DNA of 64,000 nt from JAAAOZ01 sp964496595 (GTDB taxonomy: Bacteria > Chloroflexota > Anaerolineae > B4-G1 > SLSP01). Made by a program: the position numbers and the translations under genes. Below the pieces are notes generated by a model. It did no database searches and was not told where the DNA came from. It worked only from the letters and a program-made list of their open reading frames with translations. The stretch is from assembly GCA_964496595.1 (NCBI GenBank), contig CAZCAI010000007.1:1-64000 (forward strand), given 5' to 3'. Shown in pieces: positions 25,475 to 35,972 of this stretch; within the stretch, counting starts at the first letter, position 1; each line of letters begins with the position of its first letter.

Positions 25475-26664
25475 CTACATTTGACCCCAACCACGGGTCA
25501 GAACCACTTCTTCCTTCTCCAAGCCGCGGACGCGATAGAGCGCGCGGATGATCGCCGGCGCCGCGATGAAGACGATGATTAACCCCTGCAAGATCGAAGT
25601 GATATCGATGGGGATGTGGGCCACGCCTTGCATATTCGTCGCGCCGGCGCGCAGGGCGCCGAAGAGCAATGACGCCAACACAACGCCCACCGGATGACTT
25701 TTCCCTAGCAAGGCCAATGCGATGGCGTCGAAGCCGTAACCGGCGGAGAAGGCATTGGGCATAAAGTGGATCACGCCCAAAATATCCGCCGAGGCCGCGA
25801 GGCCCGCCGAGGCGCCGCTGATCAGCATCGTGATCACGATGATCCGCGGGACATTGATGCCGGCGTAACGCGCCGCATCAGGACTCTTCCCCACGGTGCG
25901 GATCTCATAGCCCAAGGTTGTCTTGTACAGCAACCACCAGACGAACGCCGCCATAGCCAATGCTACGAAAAATCCCGCGTTGAAGCGAATGGATGAATCC
26001 GCCGGGAAAAATTGGGGTAGATAGGCCGTCGGCTCAATCTCCGGGCTGACGGGGCGGAAACCCTCGCGCGCCATCGGGCCGCCGACGTCCAACATAAACT
26101 CGGCCAGGCGGATGGCGATGTAGTTCATCATAATCGAGTTGATGACCTCGTGCGCGCCGGTCTTCGCCTTGAGCAAGCCGACGATGCCGGCCCAGATCGC
26201 GCCGCCGGCCATCCCGCCTAACAACGCCAGCGGTAAGTGGATGATCATCGGCATACCTTTGATGCTGTAACCAAGGAAGACGGTCAGCAATCCGCCGATA
26301 AAGTACTGCCCCTCGGCGCCGATGTTGAAGAGGCCGCCTTGGAAGCCCAAGGCCACCGCCAATCCGGTGAAAATATAGGGCGTGGCGATGCGCAATGTCT
26401 CCGTGATGTGATAGACATCCCCAAAAGCGCCATAGAAGAATGCGCCATAGGCCAAGGAGATGACCTCCCAGCCGCGCTTCAAGCCGGCGCCGATCCCCTC
26501 GCCAAAGGCGAGAATGACGGTATCATCGGTGAAGATAATCAACAGCGCGCCGAGAATAAGCGCGGTGACAATCGCCAGCGCCGGGATCAACAAGGTATCG
26601 CCCGCGCTTTTTAATATTGCCACAAAACCCTGAGTGTTTGTCTTTTTTTGTTTCTGTTCTGTGC

Positions 26665-26668
<4 letters not shown>
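25475..26668 (-). CDS. ABC importer permease (nucleoside/BMP type), first subunit
   Basis: This 397-residue multi-helix membrane protein has the hallmark FQGGLFNIGAEGQYFIGG motif and FDAIALALLGKSHPVG of the larger permease subunit in BMP-type nucleoside importers. The N-terminus is a 20-residue cytoplasmic Lys/Gln-rich segment. Its ATG overlaps the ATPase stop by 4 nt (ATGA), so translation is coupled to the ATPase, which favours equal stoichiometry. With the downstream permease it forms the transmembrane pore. Purine or pyrimidine nucleoside uptake is the best-supported role of the family; the substrate is not proven here. Confidence 0.92.
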
Positions 26669-28227
<1,559 letters not shown>

Positions 28228-28846
28228 ACGTTCCTCCTTAAATATTGAGAGTTAAGAGTTGCAAGTTAAAAAGTCAAAAGTCAAAAGTCAAAAGTTGAAA
28301 GTTGGTTACTGGCACAAAGACTTCGCCGCTTGGCCCCCTGGCTCCGAGGGGATTGTCAAATGCCCGCCTAACCGCCGGACTTAGCAATCCGGCGAGAGCC
28401 TGGCGCGACATGGCGAATACTTTGAGACACAAGCAAAGTTGAAAGTCAGAAGGCGGTAAGTTTTAGACTACAAGTATCTGTTTAGTTTCGTGAGTGGATG
28501 TCCCGGCACTTAAAAAAGCTCTCAGTCCCCGTCCCCGGGGACGAGGGCTTGGAGCGTTACTCATAAGACTAAACTGGTACGACTACAAGTCGTTGGGGAA
28601 ATGAAATAGAAGACAAGATTGATCCGACGATAAGGGAGAGCAGATCTGTTGCCTCTCTTAAAACACGAAACGCAAAGCACGAGTTGGGGCAACCTCGCCC
28701 TCGCCTTTCGCGCTTCACGTTTGTTTCTTTAGGATAAGGTCACTTGCTGATCCGGGGCATCATCTTAACCTCGGCTCCACGCCAGTCCAATCGCTCAGGA
28801 GCAATAAATAGGGGAGGCGATGTAGCCATCGCCTCCCCACACAACT
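28228..28846. other. 619-bp spacer within the importer operon
   Basis: No credible gene. It contains aagtcaaaagtc-type short tandem units (28268-28300), several GC hairpins (CGCCGGA/TCCGGCG near 28370-28392; CCCCTGG/GAGGGG near 28333-28352), a GC-rich palindrome tccccgggga near 28530, and the terminator at 28811-28838. I could not match the hairpins to a known riboswitch or tRNA. Confidence 0.5.
28811..28838 (-). terminator. Hairpin after the binding-protein gene
   Basis: A perfect 12-bp stem (GGGGAGGCGATG/CATCGCCTCCCC) with a 4-nt loop lies 9 nt after the BMP stop. The T content on the minus strand is weak (TATTTATT). Partial termination or mRNA stabilisation would raise binding protein over transporter subunits. 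Confidence 0.6.
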
Positions 28847-30985
28847 CTATTCTCCGCTCAAAGACGCCAGATAGTCGCTCCAGCCGGTATTCAACTCACC
28901 CTGAATGATCAACTGCTCCACCTCATCCAACGCATCCAACACCTCATCCGAAACCGCGCCTTCCGCGATGGGGGCCAGGCCGACGCCGTTGTTCTCCAAG
29001 GTGCCGACGTAGACCTCGCCGCCGAAACCGTCGAAATCGGGCGAGGCGACCTGCTTGATGGAATCGAAGACGGCTACGTCGATGTTCTTCACCACGCTGG
29101 TGAGAATGATGTCCGTGTACTCCGCCGCGCTGATCGACCAGTCCTGATCCACGCCGACGATCCACGCATCACCGTGCTCCTGCACCGCCTGCGCCGAGCC
29201 AAGTCCCACCGGGCCGGCCACGGGCATAATAACGTCCGCGCCTTCCGAGAGGAACTCTTCCGCCACCCGGCGACCATCATCAGTCGATTCGAAGTTGCCC
29301 ACGAAGACGCCCTCGTAGGTCTCGTTGCTCCAGCCCAGAACCTCAACCTCCGTGCCATTGACCTCGTTGTAGTACGCAACACCAGACTCGAAGCCGATCA
29401 TAAAGATGCTCACGGGCGGGATGTTGATGCCGCCGAAGGTCGCCACGATGCCAGTCTCGGTAGCATCCGCTGCCGCGTACCCGGCCAAGAAACCGGCCTG
29501 ATCGGTGCCGAAGGTCAGGCTGCGCACGTTGTCATATTCGCCCCCAAAGCTGTGATCGACGATGGCGAAGTTGGCATCGGGGTCCTCCTGCGCGGCCTCT
29601 GCTGTGGCGTCGACCAGCAAGAAGCCCACCGTGATGATCAGATCCACTTCCTGGCGGATGTACTGGTTGATGTTCGTCGCGTAGTCGGTCTGCTGCTGGG
29701 ATTCCAGATAGGAGACGTTGGCGCCCAACTCTTCCTCGGCGCGTTGCATGCCCTGCCAGGCCATCGCGTTGAAGGACTTGTCGTCCACGCCGCCCATATC
29801 GGTGACCATCCCCACGGTGACCTCTTCAGTTTCCGGCTCTTCCGGTTCCTGGCCCAGGCTTGCCAGATAGTCGCTCCAGCCGGTATTCAACTCACCCTGA
29901 ATGATCAACTGCTCCACCTCATCCAACGCATCCAACACCTCATCCGAAACCGCGCCTTCCGCGATGGGGGCCAGGCCGACGCCGTTGTTCTCCAAGGTGC
30001 CGACGTAGACCTCGCCGCCGAAACCGTCGAAATCGGGCGAGGCGACCTGCTTGATGGAATCGAAGACGGCTACGTCGATGTTCTTCACCACGCTGGTGAG
30101 AATGATGTCCGTGTACTCCGCCGCGCTGATCGACCAGTCCTGATCCACGCCGACGATCCACGCATCACCGTGCTCCTGCACCGCCTGCGCCGAGCCAAGT
30201 CCCACCGGGCCGGCCACGGGCATAATAACGTCCGCGCCTTCCGAGAGGAACTCTTCCGCCACCCGGCGACCATCATCAGTCGATTCGAAGTTGCCCACGA
30301 AGACGCCCTCGTAGGTCTCGTTGCTCCAGCCCAGAACCTCAACCTCCGTGCCATTGACCTCGTTGTAGTACGCAACACCAGACTCGAAGCCGATCATAAA
30401 GATGCTCACGGGCGGGATGTTGATGCCGCCGAAGGTCGCCACGATGCCAGTCTCGGTAGCATCCGCTGCCGCGTACCCGGCCAAGAAACCGGCCTGATCG
30501 GTGCCGAAGGTCAGGCTGCGCACGTTGTCATATTCGCCCCCAAAGCTGTGATCGACGATGGCGAAGTTGGCATCGGGGTCCTCCTGCGCGGCCTCTGCTG
30601 TGGCGTCGACCAGCAAGAAGCCCACCGTGATGATCAGATCCACTTCCTGGCGGATGTACTGGTTGATGTTCGTCGCGTAGTCGGTCTGCTGCTGGGATTC
30701 CAGATAGGAGACGTTGGCGCCCAACTCTTCCTCGGCGCGTTGCATGCCCTGCCAGGCCATCGCGTTGAAGGACTTGTCGTCCACGCCGCCCATATCGGTG
30801 ACCATCCCCACGAGGGCCCCTTCTTCCGTCTCTTCGGGTTCTTCCGCTTCCGTCGGTTCTTCCGTCACCTCTTCCGCCGGAGGCTCGGTGGCTTCCTCGG
30901 TCGGCGTTTCTGCGCCGCCGCAGGCGGTCAACAGCATACTCATCAACACCAAAATGCTCAAAAAGCTAAACAGTTGCTTACGCAT
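28847..30985 (-). CDS. Double-domain BMP/PnrA-like substrate-binding lipoprotein
   Basis: This 712-residue lipoprotein has lipobox LTAC, then an acidic Thr/Glu/Pro linker (residues 22-57). Two complete BMP-family binding domains follow (about 58-374 and 390-706), starting VGMVTDMGGVDDKSFN in each. The domains appear identical, joined by a linker EPEEPETEEVT that mimics the N-terminal linker. Family members normally have one domain of about 330 residues and deliver nucleosides to the permease. The duplication is a 996-bp direct repeat in the DNA. It heads the importer genes at 24205-28227. It is either a real tandem fusion or an assembly artefact; the intact frame across the joint favours a real fusion but does not prove it. 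Confidence 0.9.
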   Translation of the reverse strand: MRKQLFSFLSILVLMSMLLTACGGAETPTEEATEPPAEEVTEEPTEAEEPEETEEGALVGMVTDMGGVDDKSFNAMAWQGMQRAEEELGANVSYLESQQQTDYATNINQYIRQEVDLIITVGFLLVDATAEAAQEDPDANFAIVDHSFGGEYDNVRSLTFGTDQAGFLAGYAAADATETGIVATFGGINIPPVSIFMIGFESGVAYYNEVNGTEVEVLGWSNETYEGVFVGNFESTDDGRRVAEEFLSEGADVIMPVAGPVGLGSAQAVQEHGDAWIVGVDQDWSISAAEYTDIILTSVVKNIDVAVFDSIKQVASPDFDGFGGEVYVGTLENNGVGLAPIAEGAVSDEVLDALDEVEQLIIQGELNTGWSDYLASLGQEPEEPETEEVTVGMVTDMGGVDDKSFNAMAWQGMQRAEEELGANVSYLESQQQTDYATNINQYIRQEVDLIITVGFLLVDATAEAAQEDPDANFAIVDHSFGGEYDNVRSLTFGTDQAGFLAGYAAADATETGIVATFGGINIPPVSIFMIGFESGVAYYNEVNGTEVEVLGWSNETYEGVFVGNFESTDDGRRVAEEFLSEGADVIMPVAGPVGLGSAQAVQEHGDAWIVGVDQDWSISAAEYTDIILTSVVKNIDVAVFDSIKQVASPDFDGFGGEVYVGTLENNGVGLAPIAEGAVSDEVLDALDEVEQLIIQGELNTGWSDYLASLSGE
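28866..29816. repeat. 951-bp direct repeat, unit 1
   Basis: It matches 29862-30812 at an offset of 996 bp. Identity appears complete wherever I compared, including synonymous positions. It encodes the second BMP domain. Confidence 0.9.
29862..30812. repeat. 951-bp direct repeat, unit 2
   Basis: The partner of 28866-29816. It encodes the first BMP domain. The 45-bp spacer between units encodes the inter-domain linker. Confidence 0.9.
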
Positions 30986-31222
30986 AGATTTTCTCCTCCT
31001 AATTTGATTTGGAAAGTGTACTTCTTCGGGGTAGCTCTCTCATAAACATCTGAAGTTTGCCGTCGGCAACACCTCCTTTCGTCGCTTCGACTACGTCGAT
31101 TGTCTATCTTCACTGGATGGGGAAGCTCCCATCAGGAATAGACTCAAAGCAGCGTAAAATACAGAATACCACAGATCGGGTATCTTGCATAGTGCTATTT
31201 CTCTTACAATCAATGCAATTTT

Positions 31223-33742
31223 TCACAGGCGTTCGGCCGGTTGAGCCTCACGCCCCGTTTCATTGACTTCATTGACTTCAATCTCAAGCTCCTCATCCAC
31301 GACCGGCTCATCATGCGAGAAGGCCAACGCATCCTCGACCTCATCGATGCCGGCCCACACCCGCTCGCCGGTCTTGATCTCGCCCTTGAGGATCTGCACG
31401 CTGAGCGGACTCTCCACGTAGCGCTGTAACGCGCGTTGCAAAGGCCGCGCCCCAAATTGCGGATCGAAGCCCCTCTCCGCGAGCCACCGCTTGGCCTCCG
31501 GCGTGAGGAAGACCTCCAAATCGTAGCCGTCCAGGCGTGCCTGGATCTCCTCCATCTGCAGATCCACGATTTTGACGACCTGCTCGACGTCTAAGTTCTG
31601 GAAGATGATGATTTCATCGACGCGGTTGAGAAACTCCGGGCGGAAGGTCTCCTTGAGCGCCGAAAGCGACCGGCGTCGCCGTCGCTCGTCCTCCGCATCG
31701 CGCCCCCGGACGAAGCCCACGGCCCCCCCCTTACTGGCGTAGTCCGTGCCCACGTTAGAGGTCATAATCACAACGGTGTTGCGGAAGTCCACCTTGCGCC
31801 CCTGCCCGTCGGTCAAGTTGCCTTCATCTAGAATTTGCAATAGCGCGTTCCACACGTCGGGATGCGCTTTCTCAATCTCATCGAAGAGCACGACCTGATA
31901 GGGACGGCGGCGCACCGACTCCGTGAGCTGCCCGCCCTGGTCGTAACCCACATACCCCGGCGGCGATCCGAACAGCCGCGAGATGGTGTGCGCCTCGCGA
32001 TATTCGCTCATATCGATGCGCAAGAGCGCGTCCTCGTCATCGAACAGGAACGCGGCCAGCGACTTCGCCGTCTCCGTCTTCCCCACGCCCGATGCGCCCA
32101 AGAAGAGGAAGCTGCCGATGGGCCGGCGGGGATCTTTCAGGCCCGCGCGCGCCCGGCGGATCGCGTCCGCAATGGCGTTGATCGCCTCCTCCTGGCCGAT
32201 GATGCGCTCCTGCAACGCCTCCTCCATCCGCAGCAGCTTGTCGGCCTCCGTCTCCATCACCTGCGAGACCGGGATGCCGGTCCATTCCGCGACCACATCC
32301 GCGATATCCTCAGCGCCCACCGTCTCATCCAATTGATGGCTGTTCAGCCACTCCTCGCGCTTCTTATCGAAGACCTTCTCCAATCGCACCCGCTGCGTCT
32401 TCAACTCGGCCGCGCGCTCGTAATCGCGCCGATCCCCGGCGGATTCCTCCTCCGCGCGCAGGCGATTGATCTCGCGCTCCATCTCCTTGAGATCCGGCGG
32501 CAGCGTAAAAAGCACCACGCGGAGCTTGGCGGACGCCTCATCCATCAAATCAATGGCCTTATCCGGCAGATGGCGATCCGAGACGTAGCGGTGCGACAGC
32601 CGCGCCGCCGCCACCAACGCATCCTCCGAGATCGAGACCTTGTGGTGAGCCTCGTAGCGATCCCGCAGCCCGCGCAACATCTCGATGGTGTCCTCGACCG
32701 CCGGCTCCTCCACGTAGATGGGCGCGAACCGCCGTTCCAGCGCGCCGTCCTTCTCGATGTACTGGCGATATTCGTCCAACGTCGTCGCGCCGATGCACTG
32801 CAATTCGCCGCGCGCCAACGCCGGCTTGATCATATTCGAGGCGTCCAACGCGCCGGCGGCATTCCCCGCGCCGACCACGGTGTGTAACTCATCAATAAAG
32901 AGAATGTTCTCGCCCTCCGAGCGCTGCACTTCCTCTAGAATGCCCTTGAGACGCTCCTCAAACTCGCCCCGGAAGCGCGTGCCCGCGACCAAGGCGCCCA
33001 TGTCCAACAGCAACAGCCGCCGCCGCTTGAGGATCTCCGGCACGTCGTCATCGGCGATTTTCTGCGCCAGCCCTTCGACGATGGCCGTCTTGCCGACGCC
33101 CGGCTCGCCGATGAGGACGGGATTATTCTTCGTGCGACGCACCAGCACCTGGATCACGCGCTGAATCTCCGCATCCCGCCCGATGACGGGGTCTAACTTG
33201 TGCTCCAGCGCCATCTGCGTCAGATCGCGACTGAAGCGCTCCAGCACCTGGAAACGGGATTCGGCCTTGGGGTTTTGCACCCGCTGACCATCGCGCATCT
33301 CTTTGACCAGCCGCAGGGCGCGCTCATAATCGAGGTTATACTGGTTCATGAGCTTCGCCACCGAGGTATTGCGCTCCTGCACAATCGCCAGGAAGAGGTG
33401 CTCGGTGGAGATGTACTCATCCTTGAACTTCGTCGCTTCCGCCTGGCTGAGGTCCAACACACGCTTCACGCGCGGGGTGATGAAGACCTGCTGCCCGCCG
33501 CGCGCCCCGTAGATGCCGGGCCGCGAATCCTTGCGCAGCAGTTGATCCAAATCCTCTCCGATCTGTTCGGGATCGGCCCCCATCTCGGAGATCAGGGCCG
33601 GCACGATGCCATCCTCCTGCCGCACCAGCGCCAACAGGAGATGCTCCACATCCACTTGACTGTGGCCATATTGGGTCATTAAAGTTACCGCTCGTTGCGC
33701 GACCTCTTGGGCGCGCTCGGTAAAGCGGTCAAAACGCATCAT
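31223..33742 (-). CDS. clpC: ATP-dependent Clp protease ATPase subunit ClpC
   Basis: This 839-residue Hsp100 unfoldase has a Clp N-domain (1-145). AAA domain 1 has Walker A GEPGVGKT (about 212-219). A short middle region with a UVR-like segment (DRRDYERAAELKTQRVRLEK) marks ClpC rather than ClpB. AAA domain 2 has GASGVGKTE, the pore loop GYVGYDQGG and a VGF tripeptide (GGAVGFVRGRD) at the position of the ClpP-docking loop. The C-terminal 30 residues form an acidic tail. It would feed proteins to ClpP, which is not in this window. The Shine-Dalgarno signal is weak, and the start could be either of two adjacent ATGs. It lies upstream of nothing obvious, with rnc on the same strand before it. Confidence 0.94.
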   Translation of the reverse strand: MMRFDRFTERAQEVAQRAVTLMTQYGHSQVDVEHLLLALVRQEDGIVPALISEMGADPEQIGEDLDQLLRKDSRPGIYGARGGQQVFITPRVKRVLDLSQAEATKFKDEYISTEHLFLAIVQERNTSVAKLMNQYNLDYERALRLVKEMRDGQRVQNPKAESRFQVLERFSRDLTQMALEHKLDPVIGRDAEIQRVIQVLVRRTKNNPVLIGEPGVGKTAIVEGLAQKIADDDVPEILKRRRLLLLDMGALVAGTRFRGEFEERLKGILEEVQRSEGENILFIDELHTVVGAGNAAGALDASNMIKPALARGELQCIGATTLDEYRQYIEKDGALERRFAPIYVEEPAVEDTIEMLRGLRDRYEAHHKVSISEDALVAAARLSHRYVSDRHLPDKAIDLMDEASAKLRVVLFTLPPDLKEMEREINRLRAEEESAGDRRDYERAAELKTQRVRLEKVFDKKREEWLNSHQLDETVGAEDIADVVAEWTGIPVSQVMETEADKLLRMEEALQERIIGQEEAINAIADAIRRARAGLKDPRRPIGSFLFLGASGVGKTETAKSLAAFLFDDEDALLRIDMSEYREAHTISRLFGSPPGYVGYDQGGQLTESVRRRPYQVVLFDEIEKAHPDVWNALLQILDEGNLTDGQGRKVDFRNTVVIMTSNVGTDYASKGGAVGFVRGRDAEDERRRRRSLSALKETFRPEFLNRVDEIIIFQNLDVEQVVKIVDLQMEEIQARLDGYDLEVFLTPEAKRWLAERGFDPQFGARPLQRALQRYVESPLSVQILKGEIKTGERVWAGIDEVEDALAFSHDEPVVDEELEIEVNEVNETGREAQPAERL

Positions 33743-33823
33743 CTTAGTTTATGCCTCCTGCGGCAGTCTGCTACCGCTTAGTTTCAACTTCAGTATATCA
33801 CGATTTGTCTGACAACGTGATGA

Positions 33824-34549
33824 CTATACCAGCACCATCGAGTGCAGCGCCGCGCGGGCGGCGGATTGCTCGGCCACGCGCTTGCTCTGGCCTTCACCCT
33901 CCCCCACCACGCGCTCATCCAATAAGACCTGCGCGGTGAAGGTCTTGGCGTGATCCGGCCCCGCCTCGTCCACGATCTGATAAGCGGGCGTGATACCCAA
34001 GCTGGCCTGCGCCCACTCCTGGAAGCGCGACTTCGCATCTAAGTAGGATTCCGTCTGTAGAATAGTCGCCGCCTCGCGCGCGAACCACGCCTCCAGCCGC
34101 GACCAGACCGTGGTCATGTCCGCATCCAGGTAGAACGCGCCGACCGTCGCCTCCAGCGCATCGCACAAATTCGCCGGGCGATCCTGGCCGCCGCTCTCCG
34201 CCTCGCCGCGCCCCAGGCGCAGCGCCTCGCCTAAGCCCAGATCCCGCGCCAGGCTGGCCAACGTCTCCGTGCAGACCAGCGTCGCGCGCAGGCGCGTCAG
34301 CGGCCCTTCGGAATAATCCGGGTACTCGCGATACAGCCACGCCGCGACCATAAAATCCAACACGGCATCGCCCAAGAACTCCAGGCGCTGATTGTGATAC
34401 TCCTCGCCGCCTTCCTCCGGATGCTCGTGAGCGTAGGAAGGATGCGTCAGCGCCAACCGCAACAACTCCGGGCGCTTAAATTGATAATTCAATTGTTCCT
34501 GAACCTTCGAAAAGGAAGAGCGGGACAGGGGCGTTTTATCGTCAAGCAT
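33824..34549 (-). CDS. rnc: Ribonuclease III
   Basis: This 241-residue dsRNA endonuclease matures rRNA and some mRNAs. The family signature NQRLEFLGDAVL spans residues 53-64 and holds catalytic Glu57 and Asp61. The second catalytic pair lies in DALEATVGAFYLD. A dsRNA-binding domain follows (about 172-238), with TFTAQVLLDERVVGEGEGQSKRVAEQSAARAAL. The start at 34549 is preferred to 34576 because AAGGA lies 7-8 nt upstream. A -10 box (TATAAT) is at 34600-34605 on the minus strand. clpC follows 80 bp downstream, so co-transcription is possible. Confidence 0.94.
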   Translation of the reverse strand: MLDDKTPLSRSSFSKVQEQLNYQFKRPELLRLALTHPSYAHEHPEEGGEEYHNQRLEFLGDAVLDFMVAAWLYREYPDYSEGPLTRLRATLVCTETLASLARDLGLGEALRLGRGEAESGGQDRPANLCDALEATVGAFYLDADMTTVWSRLEAWFAREAATILQTESYLDAKSRFQEWAQASLGITPAYQIVDEAGPDHAKTFTAQVLLDERVVGEGEGQSKRVAEQSAARAALHSMVLV

Positions 34550-34599
34550 AGATTGTCCTTCGGCAGAACCTCGCAAAAGTCAAACAGCATTCTATGAGA

Positions 34600-34605
34600 A
34601 TTATA
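34600..34605 (-). promoter_or_regulatory. rnc: -10 box of rnc
   Basis: The minus strand reads GTGTGCTATAAT, as before the toxin-antitoxin pair at 9330. A weak -35 (CTGACT) lies 16 bp upstream, inside the short repeat also seen at 49054-49110. Confidence 0.5.
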
Positions 34606-34610
34606 GCACA

Positions 34611-34658
34611 CACTTGTTCGTAGTCAGGCACGCAATGAAATGGAGTGCCGTGGTGCAA
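34611..34658. repeat. Short dispersed repeat shared with 49054-49110
   Basis: On the minus strand, GGTT...ACGGCACTCCATT...CGTGCCTxACTACxAACAAxTG matches the sequence at 49054-49110, with a short extra piece in the latter. Confidence 0.6.
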
Positions 34659-34739
34659 ACCTATCAAACAGGCCCAAAGGGTTCTCAGAAATCCTTCGGG
34701 CCGGATGATGATGTCGGGTATTTCTGCCGCCCACCGCAC

Positions 34740-35603
34740 TCACTCCTCCCCGCCAGAGGGCGGCGCAGGTTGGGAAGCAAGGCGAATCACGCGGAGATGG
34801 TAGCTCGTCCAGCCCGTATCGCCATCCAGGGGACACGGCCCCACCGGCAAGGTGACCAACGGCGCGCCGGTCGCCGATCCGACGTACACTTTGTAGCTCC
34901 GCCCCGGCATCACCTCGAAGTCCGCGTAGCCCAGGCCCAACGCCGGGCGCATCCCCGTCACGGCGCGATCCGCCGCCTCATCCCACAGCAGCCAGACATT
35001 CTCGCCCGGTAACGGCTCCCATTCATCAGGCGGAACCTCGGCCTCAGTCATCGTGGGCGAGAGATAAAGCGATAGAGAAATCCGCGCCTGCGTCGTGCAG
35101 GTGATCGTCGGCGTGAGCACGCGATAGGGCGAGGGCAGCGGGGATGACGTGGGCGGCGGCGAAGGTGTCGGCGCCGGCGGCGGCGTGGATGTGGGGGGGA
35201 GCGGCGTCACCGTCGGCGCAATAGCGGTCGGCGTCACCGGCGTATCCGCGTCCGCGTAGATGCGCACCGCCGGCGTATCCGCCCCGTAGGCTTGCGCCAG
35301 CTTCGCCAGGCGCCGCAGCGCCGCGACGGATCGCCCCTCCGCCGCCGCCTTATCCAACGTCTGCGCCGTGACCTGTCGGATTTCCTCTTCCGGCAGGCCG
35401 CGAAGGCGCAATTGCGTGCGATCCCCGTCGCCCTCCGCGCCATAGGCCAACGCCGTCATCTCGATCCAGTCGCGGCGATGCTCCGAGGCCATCAACGGCG
35501 GGTAGATGTCGTAATACTCCGGCGGCGAAATCACCCAGGCATAGGCCAGCCCGCCCGCCAAACCCACTATCAATCCAACCAACACCAGCCATCCAACTTT
35601 CAC
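34740..35603 (-). CDS. Membrane-anchored protein with Thr/Pro-rich stalk, unknown function
   Basis: This 287-residue protein starts at a GTG (35603) 7 nt after GGAGAG. One N-terminal membrane helix (5-25) is followed by a helical part (30-110) with YDIYPPLMASEHRRDWIEMTALAYGAEGD. A low-complexity Thr/Pro stalk (120-165) leads to a beta-rich C-terminal domain containing two cysteines. The helical part resembles the 118-residue protein encoded just upstream, so the two are paralogues. It is the last gene of a three-gene operon after the PLP enzyme. The function is unknown; an envelope role is inferred from topology. Confidence 0.7.
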   Translation of the reverse strand: MKVGWLVLVGLIVGLAGGLAYAWVISPPEYYDIYPPLMASEHRRDWIEMTALAYGAEGDGDRTQLRLRGLPEEEIRQVTAQTLDKAAAEGRSVAALRRLAKLAQAYGADTPAVRIYADADTPVTPTAIAPTVTPLPPTSTPPPAPTPSPPPTSSPLPSPYRVLTPTITCTTQARISLSLYLSPTMTEAEVPPDEWEPLPGENVWLLWDEAADRAVTGMRPALGLGYADFEVMPGRSYKVYVGSATGAPLVTLPVGPCPLDGDTGWTSYHLRVIRLASQPAPPSGGEE

Positions 35604-35615
35604 AAAACTCTCCGT

Positions 35616-35972
35616 TTAGGGAAGATAGGGCGTCATCGCCGGCGTCTCCGCGCCCAGATCGCGGGCCAGCGCGACCAGAGGCGTGATCAGTGCGCGCGAT
35701 TTATCCTCCGCGATCCACGCCTCGGTCAACGCGACCAGCGGCGCCGTCGGCGCGCGGGGATTGAGTTCCACCAGGCGCTTGATCGCGGCGGCGCTGTCGT
35801 GATCCGCCTCGTACGCCAGCGCGACCAGGCGGATGTACTCCGCCTGGTAATCCTCGCGGAGCGCGGCCGGCCCCGCGTCGTACTCGACGCGCGGAAACCA
35901 CTCCCAGCCGATGAGCAGCGCCAGCCCAACGCCCAGCGCCACGCCAAAGAGAAAGAGCGCCAGACGCCTCAT
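35616..35972 (-). CDS. Small membrane-anchored protein, unknown function
   Basis: This 118-residue product has one N-terminal membrane helix (4-22) and a soluble helical remainder (REDYQAEYIRLVALAYEADHD onward). It resembles residues 30-115 of the next protein, so it corresponds to that protein without stalk and C-domain. Its ATG overlaps the stop of the PLP-enzyme gene by 4 nt, and the following gene begins 12 nt after its stop. No named family is recognised. Confidence 0.7.
   Translation of the reverse strand: MRRLALFLFGVALGVGLALLIGWEWFPRVEYDAGPAALREDYQAEYIRLVALAYEADHDSAAAIKRLVELNPRAPTAPLVALTEAWIAEDKSRALITPLVALARDLGAETPAMTPYLP

Noticed and set aside
28330..28430. tRNA gene in the importer spacer
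   Set aside because: A tRNA-like anticodon-loop word is present, but acceptor and T-arm partners cannot be found at proper distances on either strand.
29174..31045. 623-codon open frame opposite the BMP lipoprotein
   Set aside because: Antisense shadow. Its internal repeat simply reflects the BMP duplication.
31223..33742. clpB assignment for the Hsp100 gene
   Set aside because: The long ClpB middle domain is missing; a UVR-like segment and a VGF docking loop fit ClpC.
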